Positions 26,544-34,441 of a DNA stretch of 55,519 bases are shown one piece after another (within the stretch, counting starts at the first letter, position 1; each line of letters begins with the position of its first letter). The notes under the pieces were generated by a model. The model was not told the origin of the DNA. It saw only the letters and a program-made list of their open reading frames with translations, and did not search any database. The translations under genes were made by a program, and so were the position numbers. This DNA is from Azohydromonas aeria (GTDB taxonomy: Bacteria; Pseudomonadota; Gammaproteobacteria; Burkholderiales; Burkholderiaceae_C), in contig NZ_VIDQ01000048.1 of the NCBI RefSeq assembly GCF_009760915.1, positions 1 to 55,519 of the forward strand, read 5' to 3'.

Positions 26544-26876
26544 ATGAGCCCCGGCCGCGCCGGCAACCTCCTCGCGTCGCTGCCGGCGCGGCTCGACGCC
26601 GAGCTGTTCGAGACGCTGCTGCAGCGCGGCGGCGTGCGCATCGAGCGCATCGTCTCGCAGGGCCAGTCCTCGCCCGCCGAGGGCTGGTACGACCAGGCCG
26701 AGCACGAGTGGGTGCTGGTGCTGCAGGGCGCCGGGCGGCTGGAGTTCGAGGATGGCCGCGTGCTGGCCATGGGCCCGGGCGACTGGGTGGACATCCCGGC
26801 GCGGGTGAAACACCGGGTGGCGTGGACCAATCCGGATCAGGCCACGGTGTGGCTGGCGGTGTTCTGGGCGGCATAG
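26544..26876 (+). CDS. Cupin-domain protein
   Basis: 110 residues forming a single small cupin: first motif region GWYDQAEHEWVLVLQGAGRLEFEDG and second motif MGPGDWVDIPARVKHRVAW. The metal ligands would be H and E in the first motif and the last His in the second; the usual HxH of motif 1 is replaced by AEHEWV. Four bases separate it from the PHB depolymerase gene, so it is probably co-transcribed. Function unknown. Confidence 0.8.
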   Translation: MSPGRAGNLLASLPARLDAELFETLLQRGGVRIERIVSQGQSSPAEGWYDQAEHEWVLVLQGAGRLEFEDGRVLAMGPGDWVDIPARVKHRVAWTNPDQATVWLAVFWAA

Positions 26877-26889
26877 CGCGGAAGCCGCA

Positions 26890-28044
26890 TCAGGCCGCCT
26901 GCCCCTTCGGCGTCCTGAAATGCCACCACGGCAGCGCCTTGGTCAGCGACAGCACCCGCCCCGCGTCCGGCGCCGCGTAGCCGGGCAGGGCTTGCAGCGC
27001 CTGCGGCCACGCCGGGCTCTCCAGCACCGTGCGCAGCGCGCGCACCGGGGCGCTGTCCAGCGCGTCCTTCAGGCACACCAGGAAATAGTCCTCCTCGACC
27101 AGCGGGATGAAGTCGAGGTTGAACTCGCACGCCGCGGCCTCGATGCCCGGGCCGACGTCGGCCTGCCCGCCGGCAATCGCGGCGGCCACCGCCAGATGCG
27201 AATCCTCGGGCCGCGCCGCATAGCCGTCGATGGACGCCGCATCGACGCCGGCGGCCTGCAGCAGATGGTCCATCAGCAGCCGCGTGGCCGAGCCCGGCTG
27301 GCGGTTGACGAAGCGCAGGCCCGAGCCGGGCAGGTCGGTGAGCGACAGCCGCCGCTCGATGGCGCCGGTCGGGCGCAGCATCAGCCCCTGCTGGCGGCGC
27401 AGGCAGCCGATCAGCTTGTGCAGGCCGGGCTTGAGCAGCGGCTTCAGCGCGGCGGAGAACACGGGCGAGCCGTCGGGCAGCGCGGGCACGTGGAAACCCG
27501 CCACCGTGCAGCGGCCGTGCGCGAGCGCGCGCAGCGCGTCCACGCTGCCGGCGAAGCGCAGGCCCACGTGCAGCTGATGCTGCTGCTGCGCCAGCTCGCG
27601 CAGCAGCGGCAGGCCCGGGTCGTGGCTGGCGAAGACCTCCAGCACCAGCTGCGCGCCGTCCAGCGCCTGCGCCAGCACGTGCTCCAGCTCCGCGCGCAGC
27701 GCCTCGATGTGCGGCGTCATGCGCGTGCGCGCCTGGCGCTCGGCGGCCAGCAGCCGCTGCGCGAAGGGCGTGAGCCGCGCCGCCTGCCCCTGCGACCACT
27801 GCACCAGCGGCTCGCCCATCACCTCTTCCCAGTGCTTGAGCGAGCCCCAGACGTGGCGGTAGGACGCGCCCATGGCCGTGGCGGCGTGGCGGATGGAGCC
27901 GTGCTCCTGCAACCGGTTGAGCAGGTCGAACAACGGGTTCTCGACCTCCGGGCCGCGCTGGCCGCGGGACTCGAAGCTGTACTGAAGATGGATGCCGCGC
28001 GTCTGCATGATGGCGCGGGATGGTAGCGGGGCGGTTTGCTCCAT
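26890..28044 (-). CDS. ModE-like HTH regulator with PBP-like sensor domain
   Basis: 384 residues. The N-terminal winged HTH (LLNRLQEHGSIRHAATAMGASYRHVWGSLKHWEEVMGEPLV) resembles the DNA-binding domain of ModE. The C-terminal two-thirds is a periplasmic-binding-protein-like domain (VFASHDPGLPLL, AGFHVPAL, LRFVNRQPGSATRLLMDHLL, GQADVGPGIEAAA), the type found fused to ModE-like HTHs in Mo/W-related regulators. It probably senses tungstate or molybdate, or a cofactor precursor, and controls tup and AOR genes (inference from position between them). Start 28044 or 28008 (MQTRGIHL); neither has a good SD. It is divergent from the TonB receptor gene. Confidence 0.8.
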   Translation of the reverse strand: MEQTAPLPSRAIMQTRGIHLQYSFESRGQRGPEVENPLFDLLNRLQEHGSIRHAATAMGASYRHVWGSLKHWEEVMGEPLVQWSQGQAARLTPFAQRLLAAERQARTRMTPHIEALRAELEHVLAQALDGAQLVLEVFASHDPGLPLLRELAQQQHQLHVGLRFAGSVDALRALAHGRCTVAGFHVPALPDGSPVFSAALKPLLKPGLHKLIGCLRRQQGLMLRPTGAIERRLSLTDLPGSGLRFVNRQPGSATRLLMDHLLQAAGVDAASIDGYAARPEDSHLAVAAAIAGGQADVGPGIEAAACEFNLDFIPLVEEDYFLVCLKDALDSAPVRALRTVLESPAWPQALQALPGYAAPDAGRVLSLTKALPWWHFRTPKGQAA

Positions 28045-28142
28045 CCCGGTACAGGCGCAACAGGGGTTTGTGCTCCCTTGGCACGCGCGCCATTCATCGG
28101 TCTGATGCCGGGCTGCGATTTTCCGTCCAGCATTTTCCGAAC

Positions 28143-30377
28143 ATGAACATCCGAGTTTTCCCGCCGACCCCCCGTTTGAGCAGCTGCGCGCTGGCCTGCG
28201 CGGCGGCGCTGTGGTCGATGTCCGCCGTGGCCCAGCAGGGCGTGGGCGCGGGGCAGGGCGAGGTGCCCGCGCCTGATGCCAGCGACGGCGCGCCGGCGCA
28301 GGTGGTGGTGACGGGCTCGGTGCGCGAGCGCGCCGCGGCCGAGGTGCCGTATGCCATCGGCATCGTCTCGCGCGAGGAGCTGCGCGCGGCCGGGCCGATG
28401 ATCAACCTGTCGGAGGCGCTCGCCCGCGTGCCGGGGCTGGTCGTCAACAACCGCAACAACTACGCGCAGGACCTGCAGGTCAGCTCGCGCGGCTTCGGCG
28501 CGCGCGCCACCTTCGGCGTGCGCGGGCTGCGCCTGTACAGCGACGGAATTCCCGCCACGATGCCCGACGGGCAGGGGCAGGTGTCGCATTTCGACATCGC
28601 CGGCGCCTCGCGCATCGAGGTGCTGCGCGGGCCGTTCTCGGTGCTCTACGGCAACTCCTCGGGCGGCGTGATCGCCCTCTTCAGCGCGCCGGTGCGCGAG
28701 CGCCAGGCCGAGGTGGCGCTGGACGTGGGCAGCGACGGGCTGCGCCAGCTGCGCGGCAGCGTGCAGGCGCCGCTGGGCGAGGGTTTCGACTTGCGCGTGA
28801 GCGGCTCCACGATGGAGTACGACGGCTTCCGGCCGCAGATGGACGCCGAGCGCCGCACGCTCAACGCGCGGCTGGGCTGGCAGGGCGAGCGCGACCGCGT
28901 GGTGGTGCAGGCCAGCTACTGGACGCAGCCGGCGCAGGACCCGCTGGGGCTGACGCGCAACGAGTTCAACGCCAACCCCTACGGCACGACGCAGGGCCGC
29001 ATCCGCACCACCGACACCGTCACCGTGCCCGTGGCTCAGGCTTTCAACACGCGCAAGGACGCCGAGCAGGCGCAGCTGGGCGCGAGCTGGACGCACCGAT
29101 TTGCCGAAGGGGCGCTGCGCGACAGCCAGGTGGCGGCCTACACCGGGCGGCGCAGCGTGACGCAGTGGCAGGCCATCGCGCTCAACACCCAGGCCGCCAG
29201 CCCGCGCCAGAGCGGCGGCGTGGTGGACTTCGACCGCGACTTCCAGGGCGTGGACGCGCGGCTGCGCTGGGGCTGGGACGACGTGGACCTCCTCACCGGC
29301 GTGGCCTTCGAGACCCAGGCCGACGACCGCCGTGGCTTCGAGAACTTCGCCGGTCCGGCCACGGCGCCCACGGCGATCGGCGTCACCGGCAACCTGCGCC
29401 GCGACGAGCGCAACCGTGCCACCACGCGCGACGCGTATGCGCAGCTGGACTGGAAGCTCACCTCGGCCGTCACCGCCAGCGCCGGCGTGCGCAGCGGCGA
29501 GGTCAAGCTCAGCACCCGCGACCGCTACGTCCGCCCCGGCAACCCCGACGATTCGGGTGACCTGAAGTTCGACTACACCAACCCCGTGCTGGGCCTGCGC
29601 TGGCAGGCGCTGCCGGCGCTGCAGCTGCATGCCAGCGTGGCGCGCGGCTTCGAGTCGCCCACGCTCACCGAGCTGGCCTACCAGCCCGGTACCAATGCCG
29701 GCGCCGGCTTCAACACCGCGCTGCAGCCGCAGGAGAGCCGCCAGTTCGAGCTCGGTGCCAAGTGGCGCGAGGGCGCCTGGGGCGCGGACGCGGCGCTGTT
29801 CCGCGCCAACGTGGACAACGAGATCGGCGTCGCCTCCAACCTCGGCGGCCGTGCCAGCTTCCGCAACGTGGGCCGCACCCGGCGCCAGGGCGCGGAGCTG
29901 TCCACCTCCTGGCAGCCGGCCGCGGCCTGGCGCGCGCAGCTGGGCCTGACCTACCTGGACGCGAGCTACCGCGACGGCTTCCTGACCTGCGGCGCGCCGC
30001 CGTGCGCCACGCCCACGCTGCCCGTGGCCGCCGGCAACCGCATCGCCGGCACCCAGCGCACCAGCGCCTTCGGCGAGCTGGCCTGGCGCGACGCGGGCCT
30101 GGGCGAGTGGGCGCTGGAGGCGCGGGCGCTGGGCCGCACCGCGGTCAACGACGTGAACGACGAGTTCGCGCCAGGCTACGTCGTCACCAACCTGCGCTGG
30201 ATCAGGAGCTGGCCGCTGGCCGGCGGGCGCAAGGTCGAGCTGCTGGCGCGCGTGGACAACCTCGCCGACAAGACCTATGCCGGCAGCGTGATCGTCAACG
30301 AGGGCAACCGCCGCTACTACGAAACCGCCGCCCCGCGCAGCTTCCTGCTGGGCGTGCGGCTGTACGGCGGGTTCTGA
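28143..30377 (+). CDS. pqqU: TonB-dependent receptor, PqqU/YncD type (PQQ uptake)
   Basis: 744 residues. A signal peptide ends at AVAQQ near residue 32, followed by the TonB box region, the plug domain and a 22-strand barrel ending in Phe. The plug motif SSRGFGARATFGVRGLRLY, then DGIPATMPDGQGQ, and LRGPFSVLYGNSSGGVI match E. coli YncD, now called PqqU, a PQQ receptor. Barrel segments RDRYVRPGNPDDSGD, ARGFESPTLTELAY and YAGSVIVNEGNRRYYE match it too. The match is from memory, not an alignment. It lies upstream of quinoprotein genes, which fits PQQ scavenging. Energised by TonB-ExbBD. Confidence 0.82.
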   Translation: MNIRVFPPTPRLSSCALACAAALWSMSAVAQQGVGAGQGEVPAPDASDGAPAQVVVTGSVRERAAAEVPYAIGIVSREELRAAGPMINLSEALARVPGLVVNNRNNYAQDLQVSSRGFGARATFGVRGLRLYSDGIPATMPDGQGQVSHFDIAGASRIEVLRGPFSVLYGNSSGGVIALFSAPVRERQAEVALDVGSDGLRQLRGSVQAPLGEGFDLRVSGSTMEYDGFRPQMDAERRTLNARLGWQGERDRVVVQASYWTQPAQDPLGLTRNEFNANPYGTTQGRIRTTDTVTVPVAQAFNTRKDAEQAQLGASWTHRFAEGALRDSQVAAYTGRRSVTQWQAIALNTQAASPRQSGGVVDFDRDFQGVDARLRWGWDDVDLLTGVAFETQADDRRGFENFAGPATAPTAIGVTGNLRRDERNRATTRDAYAQLDWKLTSAVTASAGVRSGEVKLSTRDRYVRPGNPDDSGDLKFDYTNPVLGLRWQALPALQLHASVARGFESPTLTELAYQPGTNAGAGFNTALQPQESRQFELGAKWREGAWGADAALFRANVDNEIGVASNLGGRASFRNVGRTRRQGAELSTSWQPAAAWRAQLGLTYLDASYRDGFLTCGAPPCATPTLPVAAGNRIAGTQRTSAFGELAWRDAGLGEWALEARALGRTAVNDVNDEFAPGYVVTNLRWIRSWPLAGGRKVELLARVDNLADKTYAGSVIVNEGNRRYYETAAPRSFLLGVRLYGGF

Positions 30378-30409
30378 GTCCGGCCGCCGCCGCCCGCCGC
30401 GCGGTGGCG

Positions 30410-30429
30410 AGCGTGAACCCGGTCACGCT
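30410..30429 (+). terminator. Hairpin after the pqqU-type receptor gene
   Basis: AGCGTGA (30410-30416) and TCACGCT (30423-30429) form a perfect 7-base stem with a 6-base loop, followed by TTGCT. It lies 32 bases after the receptor stop and is a plausible weak intrinsic terminator. Confidence 0.5.
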
Positions 30430-30504
30430 TTGCTCCAGGCTGTAGCAGCGCCCCGGGTTGCCCCTCACTGTCGGCGGTCGGGGTCAACCCTCACAGTCGC
30501 GCCC

Positions 30505-31314
30505 ATGCTGAACAGACGTCATGCGATGGGCAGGCTGCTGGTCGGGCTGGCGGCGCCGCTGGCGGTGCGGGCGCAACCGCGCGCGGGAGCCATGCCAGGC
30601 CAGAAGGATCCGCTGGAGTCGATGCAGTGGCCCGACATCCGGCGCGAGTTCCTGGGCAACGCGCCGGTGGTGTTCGACGACCGGGTCAAGGTCGTCGGGC
30701 CGGCCTTCGCCGAGGACCCGATGGCGGTGCCGGTGAGCGTGTCGGCGCTGGAGCTGCGCGACGTGGCGCAGATCGCCGTGATCGTCGAGCGCAACCCGAT
30801 CAGGAAGGTGCTGGACTTCTACCCGCGTCAGGCGCTGCCGGCGCTGAGCTTCCGCTTCAAGCTGGAGCAGGCCAGCCCGGTGCGCGCGGCCGTGAAGACG
30901 GCCGACGGCGTCTGGCACGTGGGCGGCACCTTCGTCGAGTCCAGCGGCGGCGGCTGCACGCTGCCCGGCGTCACGCGCAGCGACGGCAGCTGGGCCAGCA
31001 CGCTGGGCCAGGTCAGCGGCGCGCTGTTCGAGAGCCCGCTCGCGGCCGAGGCCACGCGGCTGCGGCTGCGCGTGATGCACCCGATGGACACGGGACTCGT
31101 GGCCGGGGTGCCGGCCTTCTTCATCAACCGCCTGGCCGTGCTCGACGAGGGCGGCGCGGAGCTGCTGGTCTTCAACGGCTACGAGCCGCTGAGCGAGAAC
31201 CCGGTGCTCAGCTTCGAGCTGCCCGGGCGCGCCAGCGCGTCGCTGCGCGTGCGCGGCAGCGACAACAACGGCAACCGCATCGACGCGGCCATCGGGCGCC
31301 GCCTGCTGCCATGA
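30505..31314 (+). CDS. Quinoprotein dehydrogenase-associated SoxYZ-like carrier
   Basis: 269 residues. The N-terminus has a signal peptide (RRHAMGRLLVGLAAPLAVRAQ; twin-Arg but not a canonical Tat motif). The next part resembles SoxY: GNAPVVFDDRVKVVGPAFAEDPMAVPVSV, and the swinging-arm cysteine in SSGGGCTLPG. The last ~100 residues resemble SoxZ (VMHPMDTGL, INRLAVLDEGGAELLVFNGYEPLSENPVLSFELP). Such SoxYZ fusions occur beside PQQ dehydrogenases but their cargo is unknown. It is followed by a REP element and the metallo-hydrolase, its usual partner. Confidence 0.85.
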   Translation: MLNRRHAMGRLLVGLAAPLAVRAQPRAGAMPGQKDPLESMQWPDIRREFLGNAPVVFDDRVKVVGPAFAEDPMAVPVSVSALELRDVAQIAVIVERNPIRKVLDFYPRQALPALSFRFKLEQASPVRAAVKTADGVWHVGGTFVESSGGGCTLPGVTRSDGSWASTLGQVSGALFESPLAAEATRLRLRVMHPMDTGLVAGVPAFFINRLAVLDEGGAELLVFNGYEPLSENPVLSFELPGRASASLRVRGSDNNGNRIDAAIGRRLLP

Positions 31315-31361
31315 CGCCTTTCATTGACGTGGCCGATGGCTGCAATGCCGGCCCACAGATC

Positions 31362-31487
31362 CGTCATTCCGGCGGAAGCCGGAATCCACGCGCCCCGTTG
31401 CGGAGGAACGGCCGGCATGGGCACGTGCCTGCCTTGGCCGGCGGGGCATCGCAGCGCTCGTGGATTCCGGCTTTCGCCGGAATGACG
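31362..31487. repeat. REP-type composite palindromic element, copy 2
   Basis: A 126-base element with the same outer arms as the copy at 19886-20010: CGTCATTCCGGCGGAAGCC on the left and GGCTTTCGCCGGAATGACG on the right. The middle differs in sequence but keeps a dyad (GGCCGGCATGG / CCTTGGCCGG). One base in the left arm differs (GGCGGAAGCC versus GGCGAAAGCC). The right arm ends in AATGACG, and its ATG is the apparent start codon of the next gene. Confidence 0.88.
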
Positions 31488-32516
31488 AAACGCTTCATTG
31501 GCGAATCGCTGGTCCGGAAAGCCTTCGCCCTGGCCCTGCTCGTCCCCGCCTTCGCCGCCTTCGGCGCGCAGCCCGACCGGGCCACGCTCGACTACAGGCT
31601 TGAAGCCCGCGCCCTGGCGCCGGGGGTGTGGGTGGTGGAGGGCGCCAATGCCGACTTCGAGCCGGCCAACGGTTGCAACATCATCAACACCGGCTTCATC
31701 GCCACCGGCGCCGGCGTGGTCGTCGTCAACACCGGGCCGTCGCTGAAGTACGGGCAGCAGCTGCGCGCGCTCATCGAGCGCACCACCAACGAGCCGGTGA
31801 AGCAGGTGATCCACCTCAACCTGCATCCCGACTACTTCCTGGGCAACCAGGCCTTCGCCGACGTGCCGCGCCTGGCCACGCCCGCCACGCGCGCGGGCAT
31901 GGCGCGCGAGGCGCAGGCCTACGAGGACAACCTCTTTCGCACTTGCGGCGACTGGATGAAGGGCACGCAGGCGCTGCTGCCCGACACCGACGCCAGGCCC
32001 GGCACGCTCAAGGTGGGCCAGCGCGAGTTCGAGCTGCGCGAGTTCCAGGGCCACACCGACAGCGACCTGGTGCTGGTGGACCGCGCCAGCGGCGTCGCCT
32101 TCGCCGGCGGCCTCGTGTTCGTGCAGCGCATTCCCACCACGCCGCACGCGAAGCTGCCGCAGTGGCGGCGCAGCCTGGCCGAGCTGCCGGCCGTGCTGCC
32201 CCCGAAGCTCACGGCGCTGGTGCCCAGCCACGGCCCGGTGCGCGCCGACACCGCGGGGCTGGACATGACCGCGCGCTACCTGCAGTGGCTCGACGAGCGC
32301 TTCACGCGCGGCGCCGCGCAGGGCCTGGAGATGGCCGAGCTGCTGCGCGCGCCGCTGCCCGCGGAGTTCGACGCCTGGGCCGCGCGCGCCACCGAGTACA
32401 CCCGCAACGTCGTGCACCTGTACCCGCGCTACGAGCAGGCCGCGCTGCCGCCAGCCTGTGACAGCAAGGCGCGCGCGGGCTGTGCGAACCTGGGACAAGT
32501 TGCGGAAAAACCCTGA
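31482..32516 (+). CDS. Quinoprotein relay system metallo-hydrolase (MBL fold)
   Basis: 344 residues with a signal peptide (SLVRKAFALALLVPAFAAFGA, about 9-29), so periplasmic. The metallo-beta-lactamase fold shows GVWVVEGANADFEPANGCNIINTGFI, then the metal site HLNLHPDYFLGNQAF, the later ligand GHTDSDLVLVD and SHGPV. The first metal motif deviates from HxHxDH: it reads N-L-H-P-D-Y. This protein type accompanies SoxYZ-like carriers and PQQ dehydrogenases. The only in-frame ATG suited to the signal peptide lies in the end of the REP element, without a clear SD. It ends about 140 bases before the dehydrogenase gene. Confidence 0.83.
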   Translation: MTKRFIGESLVRKAFALALLVPAFAAFGAQPDRATLDYRLEARALAPGVWVVEGANADFEPANGCNIINTGFIATGAGVVVVNTGPSLKYGQQLRALIERTTNEPVKQVIHLNLHPDYFLGNQAFADVPRLATPATRAGMAREAQAYEDNLFRTCGDWMKGTQALLPDTDARPGTLKVGQREFELREFQGHTDSDLVLVDRASGVAFAGGLVFVQRIPTTPHAKLPQWRRSLAELPAVLPPKLTALVPSHGPVRADTAGLDMTARYLQWLDERFTRGAAQGLEMAELLRAPLPAEFDAWAARATEYTRNVVHLYPRYEQAALPPACDSKARAGCANLGQVAEKP

Positions 32517-32570
32517 CTTCAGGGGGCTATTTCCGCGTCCGAAAACCCCGTTTGGCGCCCGTTCGGGCGG

Positions 32571-32585
32571 TGGCACGCTCCATGC
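32571..32585 (+). promoter_or_regulatory. Sigma-54 promoter of the PQQ alcohol dehydrogenase gene
   Basis: TGGCACGCTCCATGC: GG at 32572-32573, exactly 10 bases, then GC at 32584-32585. It matches TGGCAC-N5-TTGC at all but one position (ATGC for TTGC). Start of transcription would fall near 32597, leaving a ~60-base leader. The AcoR-like sigma-54 activator is encoded in the same region. Confidence 0.75.
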
Positions 32586-32659
32586 GTTTGATGTCCCCGC
32601 GCAGCGGCCGCCGTTCCCCGGTCGAACACACACGCATCCACTCACGAAGGAGACAGAAC

Positions 32660-34399
32660 ATGCGCTTCAAGATGATCACCACCATGGTCGCCCTGGCGAT
32701 GGGCGCGATGACCGCCCAGGCCGCGGTCACCGACAAGATGATCCTGGACGATGCCAAGACCACCGGCGACGTGCTGTCGTGGGGCATGGGCACGCAGGGC
32801 CAGCGTTACTCGCCGCTCAAGCAGATCAACGCCGGCACGATCAACAAGCTCGTGCCCGTGTGGTCCTTCTCCTTCGGCGGCGAGAAGCAGCGCGGCCAGG
32901 AATCGCAGCCGGTGATCCACAACGGCATCATGTTCGTGACGGGCTCCTACTCGCGCATCTACGCGCTGGATGCCAAGACCGGCCAGAAGCTGTGGAAGTA
33001 CGAGCACCGCCTGCCCGAAGGCATCATGCCCTGCTGCGACGTGATCAACCGCGGCGCCGCGCTCTACGACAACCTGGTGATCTTCGCCACGCTCGACGCG
33101 CAGCTCGTCGCGCTGGACCAGAAGACCGGCGACGTGGTCTGGAAGGAAAAGATCGACGACTACAAGGCCGGCTACTCCGCTTCGGCCGCGCCGCTGATCG
33201 TTGACGGCCTGCTGCTGACCGGCGTGTCCGGCGGCGAGTTCGGCGTGGTGGGTCGCGTCGAGGCGCGCAACGCCAAGACCGGCCAGCTGGTCTGGACCCG
33301 TCCGACCGTCGAAGGCCACATGGGCTACAAGTACGACAAGGACGGCAACAAGACCGAGAACGGCGTCTCGGGCACCCCGGGCAAGAGCTGGCCGGGCGAC
33401 CTGTGGCAGACCGGCGGCTCCGCCACGTGGCTGGGCGGCACCTACGACGCCCGCACCGGCCTGGCCTACTTCGGCACCGGCAACCCCGCCCCGTGGAACT
33501 CCAACCTGCGCAAGGGCGACAACCTGTACTCGTGCTCGACGGTCGCGATCGACATCAAGACCGGCCAGATCAAGTGGCACTACCAGAACACGCCCAACGA
33601 CGGCTGGGACTTCGACGGCGTCAACGAGTTCGTGACCTATGACGACGGCGGCCGCATCCTGGGCGGCAAGGCCGACCGCAACGGCTTCTTCTACGTCAAC
33701 GACGCGCGCACCGGCGAGCTGGTCAACGCCTTCCCATTCGTCAAGAAGATCACCTGGGCTACCGGCATCGACATGAAGACGGGCCGCCCGAACTTCGTGC
33801 CGGAAAACCGCCCGGGCGACCCCACCGCCAGCGCCGACGGCAAGAAGGGCCAGACCGTGTTCGCCGCGCCGGGCTTCCTGGGCGGCAAGAACCAGATGCC
33901 GATGGCCTACTCGCCCGAGACGAAGCTGTTCTACGTGCCGGCCAACGAGTGGGGCATGGACATCTGGAACGAGCCCATCACCTACAAGAAGGGCGCGGCC
34001 TATCTGGGCGCCGGCTTCACCATCAAGACGCTCAACGAGGACTACATCGGCGCCCTCCGCGCCATCGACCCCAAGACCGGCAAGATCGCCTGGGAGGTCA
34101 AGAACAACGCGCCGCTGTGGGGCGGCGTGCTGACCACCGGCGGCAACCTGGTGTGGTGGGGCACGCCCGAGGGCTTCCTGCAGGCCGCCGACGCCAAGAC
34201 CGGCAAGGTGCTGTGGAAGTTCCAGACCGGCTCCGGCGTCGTGGCGCCCCCGGTCACCTGGGAAGACAAGGGCGAGCAGTACGTGGCCGTGGTTTCCGGC
34301 TGGGGCGGCGCCGTGCCGCTGTGGGGCGGCGACGTCGCCAAGCGCGTGAGCTACCTGGAGCAGGGTGGCTCCGTGTGGGTTTTCAAGCTCATGAAGTAA
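32660..34399 (+). CDS. PQQ-dependent alcohol dehydrogenase, lanthanide-type metal site
   Basis: 579 residues, single polypeptide without a fused cytochrome (type I quinoprotein ADH, ExaA/PedE/PedH-like). The signal peptide ends at AMTAQA. The vicinal disulphide C125-C126 (MPCCDV) that stacks on PQQ is present, as are the W-motif propeller repeats. Metal ligands are E193 (GGEFG), N275 (FGTGN) and catalytic D317 in WDFDGVNEF. D319, two residues after D317, is the extra Asp found in lanthanide-dependent enzymes (XoxF, PedH, ExaF) and absent from Ca-dependent ones. It oxidises alcohols to aldehydes in the periplasm, passing electrons to a cytochrome such as PedF. Strong SD (GAAGGAGAC). Confidence 0.93.
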   Translation: MRFKMITTMVALAMGAMTAQAAVTDKMILDDAKTTGDVLSWGMGTQGQRYSPLKQINAGTINKLVPVWSFSFGGEKQRGQESQPVIHNGIMFVTGSYSRIYALDAKTGQKLWKYEHRLPEGIMPCCDVINRGAALYDNLVIFATLDAQLVALDQKTGDVVWKEKIDDYKAGYSASAAPLIVDGLLLTGVSGGEFGVVGRVEARNAKTGQLVWTRPTVEGHMGYKYDKDGNKTENGVSGTPGKSWPGDLWQTGGSATWLGGTYDARTGLAYFGTGNPAPWNSNLRKGDNLYSCSTVAIDIKTGQIKWHYQNTPNDGWDFDGVNEFVTYDDGGRILGGKADRNGFFYVNDARTGELVNAFPFVKKITWATGIDMKTGRPNFVPENRPGDPTASADGKKGQTVFAAPGFLGGKNQMPMAYSPETKLFYVPANEWGMDIWNEPITYKKGAAYLGAGFTIKTLNEDYIGALRAIDPKTGKIAWEVKNNAPLWGGVLTTGGNLVWWGTPEGFLQAADAKTGKVLWKFQTGSGVVAPPVTWEDKGEQYVAVVSGWGGAVPLWGGDVAKRVSYLEQGGSVWVFKLMK

Positions 34400-34441
34400 T
34401 CGACAACCAGCAACCGGGGTGGCCGGGCTAAGCTGTCAGCG

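Noticed and set aside
28060..28100. Sigma-54 promoter upstream of the PqqU-type receptor (TTGGCACGCGCGCC)
   Set aside because: GG is present but no GC falls at the required 10-base distance and TTGC is absent.
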